Origin: Bacillota bacterium
GTDB taxonomy: Bacteria; Bacillota; Clostridia; Lachnospirales; Lachnospiraceae
NCBI GenBank assembly: GCA_029224465.1
Contig: JAQXUQ010000030.1
Location: 52,807 to 116,806, forward strand
Length of the DNA stretch: 64,000 nt
Reading direction: 5' to 3'
The notes below the pieces were generated by a model. The model worked only from the letters and a program-made list of their open reading frames with translations, made no database searches and was not told the DNA's origin. How positions within the stretch are numbered: the stretch's first letter is position 1; each line of letters begins with the position of its first letter. A program made the position numbers and the translations under genes. This document shows positions 1 to 8,651 of the stretch, in pieces.

Positions 1-1399
1 AATGAAGATCACCAAAGAAGGAATCCTTATTTCCGGAGAACGGGAAATATGCGGTAGGAACCGGAATGCCGACATTGACACCGACCATTCCTCCGTCTGT
101 ATCCATGACAAACTTTCTGGAATAATATCCGCTTTGCGTGAAAATGCAGGAGCCGTTTGCGAACGGATTAGCGTTCATAATGGCAATTCCTTCGTCATAA
201 TCTTTTACTCTCTTGATACATGTCACAGGCCCGAAAATCTCGCGGTCGCCTACTGTCATACCGGGTTTAACATGATCTAAAATTGTAGGTCCAACAAAGA
301 AACCGCCCTCATAACCGGGAACGACAACATTTCTTCCGTCAAGTACGAGTTCAGCGCCCTCATCAATGCCGGTCTGGATCCAGTTACAGATCTTATCCTT
401 GTGCTTCTGCGATACAACCGGCCCAAGCTTTGTTTCCGGATCATATGCGCAGCCGATCTTCATTTCCATCGCCTTTTTCTTAAGGAGGGCGACAAAGGCA
501 TCGGCAATGCTGTCCTGAACACAGATAACAGGAAGTGCCATGCATCTCATGCCTGCGCAGCCGTAGGTAGAATTGATAACGGCGTTGACAGTTGCCTCCA
601 GATTGCAGTCTTCAAGCACAAGCGCATGATTTTTCGCTTCACACTGCGCCTGTACCCGCTTGCCGTGTTCGGCGGCAATGGAGTAAATATGTTTACCGAC
701 GCCTGTTGTTCCAACGAAAGTGACTGCTTTTACGCGAGGATCCTTCAGGAAGATTTCGGCTTCATCACGGCTTGTAGTGACCAGGTTTACGACGCCCTTC
801 GGGAAACCGCCCTCCGTATAGAACAGTTCGAGCATGCGCATCGAGGTAAGAGGGGTATTGGAGTTGGCTTTTAATACAACTGTATCGCCGCAGGCAATAG
901 CCAGAGGAACCATCCATCCCCACGGAATCATGGCAGGGAAGTTCATCGGTACAATGCCGGCCACGACGCCCAGCGGCTTACGCCAAGTCATGGTATCATA
1001 GTTGGTCGTAACCTGCATTGCGCAGTCGCCTTCGATCAGTGTGGGAATATTGCAGGCTTCCTCGGTGGGCTCTATAGCCTTCTGTACATCACCGCGGGCC
1101 TCGCTTAAGTTCTTGCCAAGTTCCTTGGCGCAGAGAACAGCGAGTTCTTCTTTGTGAGCATAAAGGACATCTCTCCATTTATACATATATTGAACTCTCT
1201 TGGAAATGGAAAGTCTGGACCATGCAGGAAAAGCTTCCTGCGCAGCAGCGATAGCTGCTTCACATTCTTCCTCTGTGCACTGAGGAACCTCAGCGATAAC
1301 TTCTCCGGTGCTGGAATCCGTGATTGGCATATACTTGTCTGTCTTTGACTCCAGCCATTCGCCGCCTACACAATACTTCATTCTCTTTACTTCTGCCAT
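1..1399 (-). CDS. iolA: Methylmalonate/malonate-semialdehyde dehydrogenase (CoA-acylating), 3' end outside window
   Basis: Reading the minus strand from an ATG at 1399 gives about 466 codons that run off the window edge, so only the extreme C-terminus is missing (family length about 485-500). The protein opens MAEVKRMKYCVGGEWLES and carries the aldehyde dehydrogenase active site G-C-A-G-M-R-C-M-A, whose second Cys is the catalytic one, and the late motif F-S-G-N-K-D-S-F-F-G-D-L-H typical of the CoA-acylating MmsA/IolA branch. Known members convert malonate semialdehyde to acetyl-CoA and CO2, or methylmalonate semialdehyde to propionyl-CoA, using NAD and CoA. A GGAG ribosome site precedes the start. 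The IolC kinase and aldolase nearby produce malonate semialdehyde in the inositol pathway, which favours the IolA role. The family is certain; the exact substrate is inferred. Confidence 0.93.
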   Translation of the reverse strand, partial: MAEVKRMKYCVGGEWLESKTDKYMPITDSSTGEVIAEVPQCTEEECEAAIAAAQEAFPAWSRLSISKRVQYMYKWRDVLYAHKEELAVLCAKELGKNLSEARGDVQKAIEPTEEACNIPTLIEGDCAMQVTTNYDTMTWRKPLGVVAGIVPMNFPAMIPWGWMVPLAIACGDTVVLKANSNTPLTSMRMLELFYTEGGFPKGVVNLVTTSRDEAEIFLKDPRVKAVTFVGTTGVGKHIYSIAAEHGKRVQAQCEAKNHALVLEDCNLEATVNAVINSTYGCAGMRCMALPVICVQDSIADAFVALLKKKAMEMKIGCAYDPETKLGPVVSQKHKDKICNWIQTGIDEGAELVLDGRNVVVPGYEGGFFVGPTILDHVKPGMTVGDREIFGPVTCIKRVKDYDEGIAIMNANPFANGSCIFTQSGYYSRKFVMDTDGGMVGVNVGIPVPTAYFPFSGNKDSFFGDLH

Positions 1400-1655
1400 G
1401 ATTGCTCCTTTCTAAATTGGTTCATAGATATTCTTAAAATTCAATTTTAATTATCAAAACTGGATTCGAAATATATATTATTATAAAAAATAGATTATGT
1501 CAATCCGAATTATATTTTAATAATTAAAATTTAATTCGAGTAACACATTGACTGAAATCAAAGGAGAGTATAAGATGATTTTAACTATTAAAATAAGACG
1601 TAATGAAATTCTAATGAGTGCATAAGTTAATTGAAAACTTTGGAACGGGAGAAAT
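1400..1655. promoter_or_regulatory. AT-rich divergent control region with palindromes
   Basis: This gap separates the minus-strand iolA-like gene from the plus-strand IclR gene. It holds two perfect AT palindromes, TTAAAATTCAATTTTAA (1434-1450) and AATTAAAATTTAATT (1522-1536), and the sequence TGGATTCGAAAT (1461-1472). The last resembles the left part of a palindrome (4296-4310) in front of the aldolase operon. ATTGACTGAA also occurs in both regions. These are plausible operators for the IclR or DeoR regulator; the assignment is inferred. Confidence 0.5.
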
Positions 1656-2447
1656 ATGGCAAAAGCAACGAATGAGGCGATTCACCAGAGTCTTTCGTCC
1701 GCCAGACTATTAAAAATTATGGAATGTTTGTCTGAAAAACATTTTCCAGTCCGGCTGACTGATTTATCCAGAGAATTGCAAATGACGCAGCCTACAGTAC
1801 TACGCTATTTAAATTCACTTTGCTCAAGCGGGTATGTTTATCAGGACAGTACTTCGGGCGGATATTCACTGACATGGAAAGTTTGCCGGATCGGCTCAAA
1901 TGTTCAGAACAGTACGAACATTCGCAATATTGTTGGTCCGTATATCAATCAAATGGCCAATGACCTTGATGTAGGAATGCTGATGGCCGTGGAGAGAAAT
2001 GGGGATATTGTCTATCTTGATATGGCGCTGAACCCCGGAAACCCTATGGAAACCCTTCTGCGGATTGGAAAAGATGCACCAATTCACTCTACGGCCTCGG
2101 GCAAGGTCCTGCTCAGCTGCCATTCTGATATAGAGATAGAATCGATTATTAAGAAAAAGGGAATGCAGAAGCTGACGGGGAATACGATTACCGATCTTCC
2201 AACATTGATGAAGGAAATCGAAAAGATCAGGAAAAACGGATATGCAGTGGATAATGAAGAATGCGAAATGGGACATCGCTGTGTTTCTGTTCCGATCTAT
2301 GATTATACGGGAAAGGCTGCTGCAGCGGTCAGCGCTTTTCATAATACCGATATGCTGGGAGATCAGAGAATAGAAACGCAGATTCTTCCGGCACTGAGAA
2401 AGGCATCGGCGGAGCTGTCTTATCGTCTGGGGTATCAACCGGAATAA
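1656..2447 (+). CDS. IclR family transcriptional regulator
   Basis: A 263-residue protein of standard IclR length. The N-terminal winged helix (about residues 10-75) contains L-T-D-L-S-R-E-L-Q-M-T-Q-P-T-V-L-R-Y-L as the helix-turn-helix. The C-terminal effector domain (about 90-255) has the usual H-S-T-A-S-G-K-V-L-L-S motif and an N-E-E-C-E-M-G-H-R-C-V-S-V-P-I stretch. GGGAG lies 7 bases before the ATG. Family members bind small acids or sugar-derived intermediates and usually repress or activate neighbouring catabolic genes. Placement between the iolA-like gene and the aldolase/TRAP operon suggests it controls one or both. The ligand is unknown. Confidence 0.92.
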   Translation: MAKATNEAIHQSLSSARLLKIMECLSEKHFPVRLTDLSRELQMTQPTVLRYLNSLCSSGYVYQDSTSGGYSLTWKVCRIGSNVQNSTNIRNIVGPYINQMANDLDVGMLMAVERNGDIVYLDMALNPGNPMETLLRIGKDAPIHSTASGKVLLSCHSDIEIESIIKKKGMQKLTGNTITDLPTLMKEIEKIRKNGYAVDNEECEMGHRCVSVPIYDYTGKAAAAVSAFHNTDMLGDQRIETQILPALRKASAELSYRLGYQPE

Positions 2448-2484
2448 ACAGACAGCATGAATATACAGGAGAACAGATAAAGAC

Positions 2485-3321
2485 ATGAAGGATCTGCATG
2501 GGACAAAACTGATCACCATTGATATGGATGATACTCTCTTACATACTGACAAAACAATCAGCGAATATACAGTAGAAGTTTTACAAAAAGCATGTGACAG
2601 GGGAATACTAATTGTTCCATGTTCCGGAAGAGCGTATTCCGGACTGCCTGCCGGATTAAAACAAATCCAAGGTATTCGTTATTCGATCAATCTTAACGGT
2701 GGAATCATTACGGATGTTCTTGACGGCCGGATACTGTATGAAAATTCCTTATCCGGGGAAGACGCGAGGACGATTTATGAAAGTCTGGCTATCTTCCGGT
2801 CTCCACGCACTGTATTTACAGATGGACCTGCCCTTATGGCACAGGAAGACAGAGAGCATATCAGGGAATTTGCTTTCCCGGACATGGTTCCATATTATTT
2901 GAGCAGCAGAACTTTTGTGGAGGATGTTTTTACCGCTCTGCATACCGGCGCATTCAAGCCGGTTAAGATTACAGCCATGATTCATAGTAACGGATCTGAT
3001 CTCCCTATTATCCTGCGGGAACTGGATCGGTATCCTTCCTTCAGCACAACACATTCTCCGGATTGTTTTGAAGTCACGCCCATGGGAGTTACAAAAGGAA
3101 ACGGACTTCTGACACTTTGTAAAATCGCAGGCATTGACAGGGAAGATACTGTAGCGTTCGGTGACTCTACTAACGATGCCTCTGCATTGCACGCAGCCGG
3201 ATTTGCCGTGGCAGTAGAAAATGCCGTGCCGGAGCTGAAGGAAATTGCAGATGCCGTAACCTCGACCAATGATCATGATGGAGTGGCGAAGTTCATTGAC
3301 AGAATGATTCTGCAAGGATAA
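2485..3321 (+). CDS. Cof-type HAD-IIB family phosphatase
   Basis: 278 residues starting MKDLHGTKLITIDMDDTLL. HAD motif I is D-M-D-D-T-L-L, motif II is P-C-S-G-R, and motif IV is F-G-D-S-T-N-D-A-S, with the Lys of motif III in the conserved late block (P-M-G-V-T-K-G-N-G). Length and layout match Cof/YidA sugar-phosphate phosphatases with a C2-type cap. The gene sits 37 bases after the IclR gene and probably shares its transcript. Its stop codon abuts the stop codon of the convergent DeoR gene with no bases between. The substrate cannot be told from sequence; a phosphorylated intermediate of the neighbouring sugar-acid pathway is a reasonable guess. Confidence 0.9.
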   Translation: MKDLHGTKLITIDMDDTLLHTDKTISEYTVEVLQKACDRGILIVPCSGRAYSGLPAGLKQIQGIRYSINLNGGIITDVLDGRILYENSLSGEDARTIYESLAIFRSPRTVFTDGPALMAQEDREHIREFAFPDMVPYYLSSRTFVEDVFTALHTGAFKPVKITAMIHSNGSDLPIILRELDRYPSFSTTHSPDCFEVTPMGVTKGNGLLTLCKIAGIDREDTVAFGDSTNDASALHAAGFAVAVENAVPELKEIADAVTSTNDHDGVAKFIDRMILQG

Positions 3322-4104
3322 TTAATCGGCGATTAACAGTGTTGTCCCGCACTGTTTAAAATATTCACGATAAAGTGTTTCAGGCTGCTGGTCTGTGATG
3401 ATATATTGAAACGCGTCAGGAGCAGCGAAAGAGAGCAGAGACGAACGGCCCATCTTGGAATTGTCCAGGAGGAGGCAGCGGGTTGAGCTCTTTTTCATTA
3501 CGATTCGCTTAATAACCGATTCTTCCGGTGAAGAATTGCAGGCGCCTCCTTCCAGAGAATAGGAAGAGCAGGCCATAAAAACTTTGTCTATAGAATTATA
3601 ATGATCAAGCGCACGTTCCGTCTCACTGCCTACCAGTGAGGCGGTTTTGTTTTTCAGCGTTCCGGGAAGCCCGATCACTGTAAGCTGGGGGCGGTCGATG
3701 CATGAGTACAGGATATAAACACTGTTGGTTAATATTGTCAGATGTTTATCAGGCGCCAGATAATGAATCAGCGGTACTGTCGACGTCCCGGTGTCAATGA
3801 AGATCACGTCATTATCGTGGATAAGGGCAGCGGCTGCCTGCGCTACCCTTTCTTTTTCCCGGGCATGGAGTACGTTTCGTTCCGCATAGGAAGAAAGCGG
3901 ATCAGATGCGCTCTGCGTACCGTTATTCTGATGAATTGTTGCGCCGCCATAGATGATGTCTATTTTACCTTGTTTCTGAAGTTCCTTTAAATCACGCCGG
4001 ATGGTATTCGTGGAAACCTGAAATTCGCGGATCAGATCGGCTATAGTAACGGTTTCGTGACGGCTGATATATTTTTCTACTTCCTGGATTCTGTTGAATC
4101 TCAT
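3322..4104 (-). CDS. DeoR family transcriptional regulator
   Basis: The start at 4104 gives 260 residues beginning MRFNRIQEVEKYI and has GAGGG about 9 bases upstream; longer in-frame starts reach 4227 but add a non-conserved tail. The N-terminal HTH (about 5-57) has the DeoR signature V-S-T-N-T-I-R-R-D-L-K-E-L. The C-terminal DeoRC sugar-phosphate sensor has D-N-D-V-I-F-I-D-T-G-T-S-T. Family members usually repress sugar catabolic operons and are released by a phosphosugar. It is divergent from the aldolase/IolC operon, so it is a good candidate regulator, possibly answering to a phosphorylated deoxy-keto-gluconate as IolR does. That ligand is an inference. Confidence 0.9.
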   Translation of the reverse strand: MRFNRIQEVEKYISRHETVTIADLIREFQVSTNTIRRDLKELQKQGKIDIIYGGATIHQNNGTQSASDPLSSYAERNVLHAREKERVAQAAAALIHDNDVIFIDTGTSTVPLIHYLAPDKHLTILTNSVYILYSCIDRPQLTVIGLPGTLKNKTASLVGSETERALDHYNSIDKVFMACSSYSLEGGACNSSPEESVIKRIVMKKSSTRCLLLDNSKMGRSSLLSFAAPDAFQYIITDQQPETLYREYFKQCGTTLLIAD

Positions 4105-4421
4105 CTCATTTTCCCTCATTGCTGAATTAAGCGCATTTAATATAAACATAATACTATTAAAATGGATTTTTTGGCAAACGAATAAGTAAATTTTGGGCAT
4201 ATTATGGTAATATTTGCAATAATGCACAAAATGCTGATTTTGATTTTATTTTAAATGACAAAAATGCTGAAAACATATTGACTGAATTTAATAACTGGAT
4301 TTAAAATCCAAAATGTAATCAAAATAAAAATAGAATATACCAACAGTAATACAATACATGCAAAAACAAACCAATATATAATAAAAAAATACTAACTGGA
4401 GGGAGAGGACGGGGCACCAAG
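4105..4421. promoter_or_regulatory. Divergent promoter region of DeoR gene and aldolase/TRAP operon
   Basis: A 317-base, strongly AT-rich gap with no gene. It holds a perfect 15-base palindrome TGGATTTAAAATCCA (4296-4310) just after ATTGACTGAA (4279-4288), so an operator next to a -35-like TTGACT is likely. A related half-site ATGGATTTT lies on the DeoR side near 4160. GGAGGGAGAGG (4398-4408) is the ribosome site for the GTG start of the aldolase, with a rather long spacing of about 13 bases. Confidence 0.5.
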
Positions 4422-5276
4422 GTGATTGCAACATTGAAGGAACTGCTGAATGAAGCAGCAGAACAGGATAAGGCGGTCGGCTCGTTTACATGCGCCGACA
4501 TGGAAATGGTCGTTGGTACGATCAGAGCAGCAGAGGAAGAGAATGCATCTGTTATTATTCAGATAGCGGAAGGACGTCTGGCACATACCCCGTTGGACTA
4601 TATTGGTCCCTTGATGGTTCAGGCGGCAAAGGACGCACGCGTAAAGGTCTGTGTACATCTGGATCATGGCTTAACCAAAGAAAAAATTGCGGAGGCTCTT
4701 TCTTACGGATTCACTTCTGTCATGTATGATGGCTCGAGATATGCGCTCGAAGAAAACATCCGACGAACTAATGAAGTAGCTGATCTGGCAAGACGGGAGG
4801 GGGCCTCCGTGGAAGCCGAGCTCGGCAGCATCGGTGGAAAAGAAGCAACCGATCACGACGAGAAAGCGGTTTATACAGATGTCAGTGATGCGGTCGAATT
4901 TGCTTCCAGAACAGACATCGATGCCCTTGCTGTGGCGATAGGAAACGCCCATGGACACTATAAGGGGGTTCCCCATCTGAACTTCGAACGGCTGGCTATG
5001 CTTCACGATGCAGTTGATCTTCCGCTGGTTCTTCACGGCGGTTCCGGTATTTCGGATGAGGATTTTCGAAGATGTATCGCAAATGGCGTAAGAAAAATCA
5101 ATATTGCGACGGCGAGCCTGGATGCGATGACGGATGGAGCCAAAAGATATCTTTCCACGGAGACGGAACACGACTTCTATCACCTGAATGAAGCAATGGT
5201 AGAAGGCGTATACAGAAATGTCAGACATTGCATAAAAGTATTTAACAATAAGGAGAAACTGGATGAAATACATTGA
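4422..5276 (+). CDS. Class II fructose-bisphosphate aldolase family protein, IolJ/GatY-like
   Basis: 284 residues from a GTG start. The fold's zinc and catalytic motifs are present: H-L-D-H-G (about 80-84), E-A-E-L-G-S-I-G-G, A-I-G-N-A-H-G, and L-H-G-G-S-G, ending with K-I-N-I-A-T. Class II aldolases cleave ketose phosphates to DHAP plus an aldehyde. The next gene encodes an IolC-type kinase and overlaps this one by 14 bases, indicating coupled translation. Hence the substrate is probably 2-deoxy-5-keto-gluconate 6-phosphate, cleaved to DHAP and malonate semialdehyde as IolJ does. Tagatose- or fructose-bisphosphate aldolase cannot be excluded by sequence. Confidence 0.88.
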   Translation: MIATLKELLNEAAEQDKAVGSFTCADMEMVVGTIRAAEEENASVIIQIAEGRLAHTPLDYIGPLMVQAAKDARVKVCVHLDHGLTKEKIAEALSYGFTSVMYDGSRYALEENIRRTNEVADLARREGASVEAELGSIGGKEATDHDEKAVYTDVSDAVEFASRTDIDALAVAIGNAHGHYKGVPHLNFERLAMLHDAVDLPLVLHGGSGISDEDFRRCIANGVRKINIATASLDAMTDGAKRYLSTETEHDFYHLNEAMVEGVYRNVRHCIKVFNNKEKLDEIH

Positions 5277-6300
5277 TTTTGAGAAAAACAGAAAGCTCGA
5301 TATTATCTTGCTTGGCCGGGTTGCCATTGACTTTAATCCCGCATACAGCGACAAGGTTAAGGAGGAGTTCAAACCTCTTAAAAATGTTCACTATTTTGAA
5401 AAATACGTTGGAGGGTCACCGGCGAATATCGCCTGCGGTATAAGAAAGCATGGCATGACTGCAGGATTTATTGCAAAGGTTTCGGACGATCAGTTCGGAG
5501 ATTATGTCACCGACTATTTTAACGAGAAGGGAATTGACACCAGCCATATCTCGAGAGCTACACACGGAGAAAATCTTGGCCTTACATTTACGGAGATGCT
5601 CTCTCCAAAGGAAAGCAGTATCCTGATGTACCGCAATGATGCGGCAGACCTGAGCCTCTGTGTAGAGGATGTTGATGAAGATTATATCCGTCAGGCAAAA
5701 GCGATTTTTATTTCCGGAACGGCGCTAGCCCAAAGTCCATCAAGGGAAGCGGCAATTAAAGCAGTTATGCTCGCAAAGCGTAACAATACCAAAATCATCT
5801 TTGACATTGATTATCGGTCATACAACTGGAAAAACGAAGATGAAATTTCGATTTATTATTCTGTGGTGGCAAAAGAGGCGGATGTCATCATGGGTTCAAG
5901 GGAAGAATTCGACCTTACGGAGAAGCTTATCAGACCGGGCATGACAGATATCGAAAGTTCTCAGTACTGGATGTCACAGAATGCCAGAATTGTTGTTATC
6001 AAGCATGGGATGCAGGGATCTACAGCGTATGTCGCTGATGGCGAAAAGTTCAGTATTAAGCCCTTCCCGGTTAAGGCGAGAAAGGGGTTTGGCGGAGGAG
6101 ACGGATATGGAGCTGCTTTCTTGTATGGACTGTTCAGTGGATGGGAAATCATTGACTGTCTTGAGTTTGGCTCGGCCGAAGCTTCGATGATGGTTAAGAG
6201 CAACAACTGCTCAGATGACTTGCCGACTACAGAAGAAGTGAAGGAGTTCATCCGTAAAGAGAAGGCGGAATATGGTGAAATGATCGCCAGGGTTGAGTGA
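5263..6300 (+). CDS. iolC: 5-dehydro-2-deoxygluconokinase (PfkB family)
   Basis: 345 residues with the strong IolC pattern: G-R-V-A-I-D-F-N near the start, Y-V-G-G-S-P-A-N-I-A, F-T-E-M-L-S-P-K-E-S-S-I-L-M-Y-R-N-D, S-G-T-A-L-A-Q-S-P-S-R-E-A and D-I-D-Y-R. These blocks match the Bacillus IolC layout as remembered. IolC phosphorylates 2-deoxy-5-keto-D-gluconate at O6 with ATP. The PfkB catalytic motif reads G-G-G-D-G-Y where G-A-G-D-S-Y is usual; the catalytic Asp is kept. AAGGAG lies 7 bases before the ATG. No IolB, IolD, IolE or IolG is present, which makes the upstream source of its substrate the open question of this operon. Confidence 0.88.
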   Translation: MKYIDFEKNRKLDIILLGRVAIDFNPAYSDKVKEEFKPLKNVHYFEKYVGGSPANIACGIRKHGMTAGFIAKVSDDQFGDYVTDYFNEKGIDTSHISRATHGENLGLTFTEMLSPKESSILMYRNDAADLSLCVEDVDEDYIRQAKAIFISGTALAQSPSREAAIKAVMLAKRNNTKIIFDIDYRSYNWKNEDEISIYYSVVAKEADVIMGSREEFDLTEKLIRPGMTDIESSQYWMSQNARIVVIKHGMQGSTAYVADGEKFSIKPFPVKARKGFGGGDGYGAAFLYGLFSGWEIIDCLEFGSAEASMMVKSNNCSDDLPTTEEVKEFIRKEKAEYGEMIARVE

Positions 6301-6303
6301 GAA

Positions 6304-6891
6304 ATGATTAAATACCGAGCAAAAATAATTTATGACGAAGATACCTTGAGAGAACTTGACCGCGTGCTCACAAGAACTTCTCATCCTCTGCGGCAGGCAG
6401 GCTGGGTTGTGGTTGCGGCTGCAATGATTATATATGGAGTTTCTCTCGGAATTGATAGCATGACAGGAATGCTTTTCACGATTTTCGGGTGTCTTCTTTT
6501 GCCGGTTACGGGAGATATTCTCAGCTGGCGCGGCAACCGGCTGGTACATGTGATGAGGGGGCGACAGCTGACAATATCTTATGAATTCTGCCAGCTTTAT
6601 TTTGCGGCGGTTACCAGCGCAGGCAGAACCAACAATAATTATTCAACGATAACCCGGCTGGTCAGAACAAGAGATTATTATTTCCTGTTTCAAGGCCCTA
6701 ATAAAGCGTGCATGATCGATAAAAAGACGATCACTCCTCAGAATATGGAGTCGTTTGAGAGTTTTCTTTCGAAAGCAACCGGTCTTGCCTGGGGCGCTCC
6801 TGCGGGGACATTGCAAAAGGCACTGACCGCAAGATTGAGAAGGCACATCGCTTGTTTTCGCGCTCGTGTCAGACGTTATTTAACCTTGTGA
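6304..6891 (+). CDS. YcxB-like membrane protein
   Basis: 195 residues. Two adjacent hydrophobic stretches (about residues 33-50 and 55-72) are followed by a soluble part with T-I-S-Y-E-F, T-T-I-T-R-L-V-R-T-R-D-Y-Y-F-L-F and an I-D-K-K-T-I block, the pattern of the YcxB-like C-terminal domain. The C-terminal 35 residues are basic and not typical. The function of this family is not known. It follows iolC by 3 bases, so it is co-transcribed, but nothing shows a role in the pathway. Confidence 0.65.
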   Translation: MIKYRAKIIYDEDTLRELDRVLTRTSHPLRQAGWVVVAAAMIIYGVSLGIDSMTGMLFTIFGCLLLPVTGDILSWRGNRLVHVMRGRQLTISYEFCQLYFAAVTSAGRTNNNYSTITRLVRTRDYYFLFQGPNKACMIDKKTITPQNMESFESFLSKATGLAWGAPAGTLQKALTARLRRHIACFRARVRRYLTL

Positions 6892-6942
6892 TTTCATAGG
6901 AAACTATTAACAACATAATGTGTCGAATAAGGAGGGTTAGTA

Positions 6943-8046
6943 ATGAATTTCAGGAAAGGTATGGCGATCGTTCTTTCTGGAGCAACTGTATTTTCGCTTG
7001 CGGCATGCGGGAGCAATTCCGGATCGACCTCATCAAGCGCATCGGCAACGAAGACAGCAGAAAGTGCCGCTTCCACTTCTACGGCATCGGAGGCGTCAAC
7101 AGCGGATTCGGGTGCGGAAAAGTATCCTCAGGAAGCAGATGGATCGGTCGTAACACTTAAATTCAATTTCGTAAAGAGTTCTGCGGATCCGGAATATCAG
7201 TGGTATGCCGAATATTTCCATGACATTTATGAGGCAACGAATGGAGATGTGGGATATCAGCTGTATCCTTCCGAGTCCCTTGGCGGATCTACCGACGTAC
7301 TTGAAATGGCGGCCAATGGGCAGGATGTCGTGCAGGACTGTGATTTCTCATTCCTGGCAACATACGTTCCGGATATGAGTGTAGCTATGGCACCATATCT
7401 TATTCAGAAACCCGAACAGCTTGAGACGCTTTGGAATTCCGATATCAAGACGGATTGGGAGACGGCACTGGAGCAAAAGGGACTTCATCTGCTTGACTGG
7501 CACTATTTCGGAACACGAGAGTTGATTCTGAATTCCGAAGCGCATTCCAGAGATGATTTAAAGAGCAAGAAAATACGCTGTGCGGCGACACCTATGTGGA
7601 ACGAAGTAGTTCGGGTACTGGGAGGAAATGCTACAAATACAGCCTGGTCTGAGACATATCAAGCCCTCTCTCAGGGTGTTGCCGATGGCGCGGAATCTCC
7701 TTATGGACTTCTTTATTCTGCTAAGCTCTATGAGCCCTGCAAGTACCTTATTAAGACAGATCATCTGGTAGCCGCGACAACGGTGGTTATGAGTCAGAAG
7801 ACATGGGATAAACTCTCCGCTGAGGATCAGGAAGCCATCAATAAGGTAGCTGCGAATTTCATTTCCAAGCAGGTAGACCGTGTAAATCAGGTATCTGATG
7901 AGTATGCTCAGAAACTGAAGGATGAAGGAGTGACTTTTATTGAGGTAGACAAGACGCCTTTCATTGAGGCGGCCAAGGAAACCCCGGAGCATTTCCCGGA
8001 ATGGTCTGACGGTCTGTATCAAAAAGTACAGGAAGCTATTAAATAA
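6943..8046 (+). CDS. dctP: TRAP transporter substrate-binding protein, DctP family
   Basis: 367 residues. A lipoprotein signal peptide ends at L-A-A-C-G, followed by a Ser/Thr/Ala-rich linker (about 24-60). The DctP fold follows, with S-E-S-L-G-G-S-T-D-V-L-E-M, the central K-S-K-K-I-R-C-A-A-T-P block that normally holds the carboxylate-binding Arg, and Q-G-V-A-D-G-A-E-S-P. AAGGAGG is 8 bases before the ATG. TRAP binding proteins capture organic acids, often sugar acids, so an acidic ligand is expected. It is the first of three TRAP genes in the operon. Confidence 0.92.
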   Translation: MNFRKGMAIVLSGATVFSLAACGSNSGSTSSSASATKTAESAASTSTASEASTADSGAEKYPQEADGSVVTLKFNFVKSSADPEYQWYAEYFHDIYEATNGDVGYQLYPSESLGGSTDVLEMAANGQDVVQDCDFSFLATYVPDMSVAMAPYLIQKPEQLETLWNSDIKTDWETALEQKGLHLLDWHYFGTRELILNSEAHSRDDLKSKKIRCAATPMWNEVVRVLGGNATNTAWSETYQALSQGVADGAESPYGLLYSAKLYEPCKYLIKTDHLVAATTVVMSQKTWDKLSAEDQEAINKVAANFISKQVDRVNQVSDEYAQKLKDEGVTFIEVDKTPFIEAAKETPEHFPEWSDGLYQKVQEAIK

Positions 8047-8078
8047 CTGAACCGCCGGTTCGTTTTATCCGTACTTTG

Positions 8079-8105
8079 AGGGGAATTCCGCAAGAGAGTT
8101 CCCCT
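8079..8105 (+). terminator. Intercistronic hairpin between dctP and dctQ
   Basis: AGGGGAA (8079-8085) pairs with TTCCCCT (8099-8105) over a 13-base loop, followed by TTATT. It lies 33 bases after the dctP stop. A weak terminator or RNA-stabilising hairpin at this place would give more binding protein than permease, a common arrangement in transport operons. Confidence 0.5.
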
Positions 8106-8141
8106 TTATTAAAAATGTATTGCGATGCTGAGGATTGCGGA

Positions 8142-8639
8142 ATGAAGAAGTTTAACAAAAAATTGGATCAGATTACAAGGTTCATAGCCGGGATATCATT
8201 TTCGGCTATGATTATTATCACCTCAGTGAATGTGTTTTCCCGTTTTATTTTCAGCAAGTCTTTTGCGTGGAGCGAGGAACTAACATATCTGTTTTTTAAC
8301 TGGACGGTGTTTTTTGGAATCTGTGGTGTTTATAAGAGGCAGGGACTCATTTCCATTGATTCTCTTGTGAAAAAACTGTCGCGGAGAGGACAAAGAATAG
8401 CCGCTATTATATCTTTTGGCTTTGTAGCTGCATTGAATATCGCTTTGACGATCTGGGGATGGCAGTTGACGATAGGAGGCTGGGCAAGAAAAACGGCTAA
8501 TCTCATGATCCCGTATACATTTGTGGATATCTGCCTTCCGATAGCCATGATGATTATGTGCTATTACTCTGTTGGTTACATGATTCAGGAGATCAAGGGA
8601 CAGACTGTCGAACAGGCATCACTTGAGAACAGATCATAA
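8142..8639 (+). CDS. dctQ: TRAP transporter small permease subunit, DctQ family
   Basis: 165 residues from ATG 8142 (MKKFNKKLDQ). GAGGATTGCGG just upstream is the likely ribosome site; a longer in-frame start at 8076 would begin inside the intercistronic hairpin and is less likely. Four membrane helices are visible, with N-V-F-S-R-F-I-F in helix 1 and the conserved E-E-L-T-Y-L-F-F-N-W in helix 2. DctQ forms the membrane complex with DctM and uses a sodium gradient to drive uptake from DctP. Confidence 0.9.
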   Translation: MKKFNKKLDQITRFIAGISFSAMIIITSVNVFSRFIFSKSFAWSEELTYLFFNWTVFFGICGVYKRQGLISIDSLVKKLSRRGQRIAAIISFGFVAALNIALTIWGWQLTIGGWARKTANLMIPYTFVDICLPIAMMIMCYYSVGYMIQEIKGQTVEQASLENRS

Positions 8640-8651
8640 GGAGAAAAAGAG

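Noticed and set aside
1896..2552. A 218-codon minus-strand frame
   Set aside because: Antisense to the IclR regulator; the plus-strand protein has the full IclR layout.
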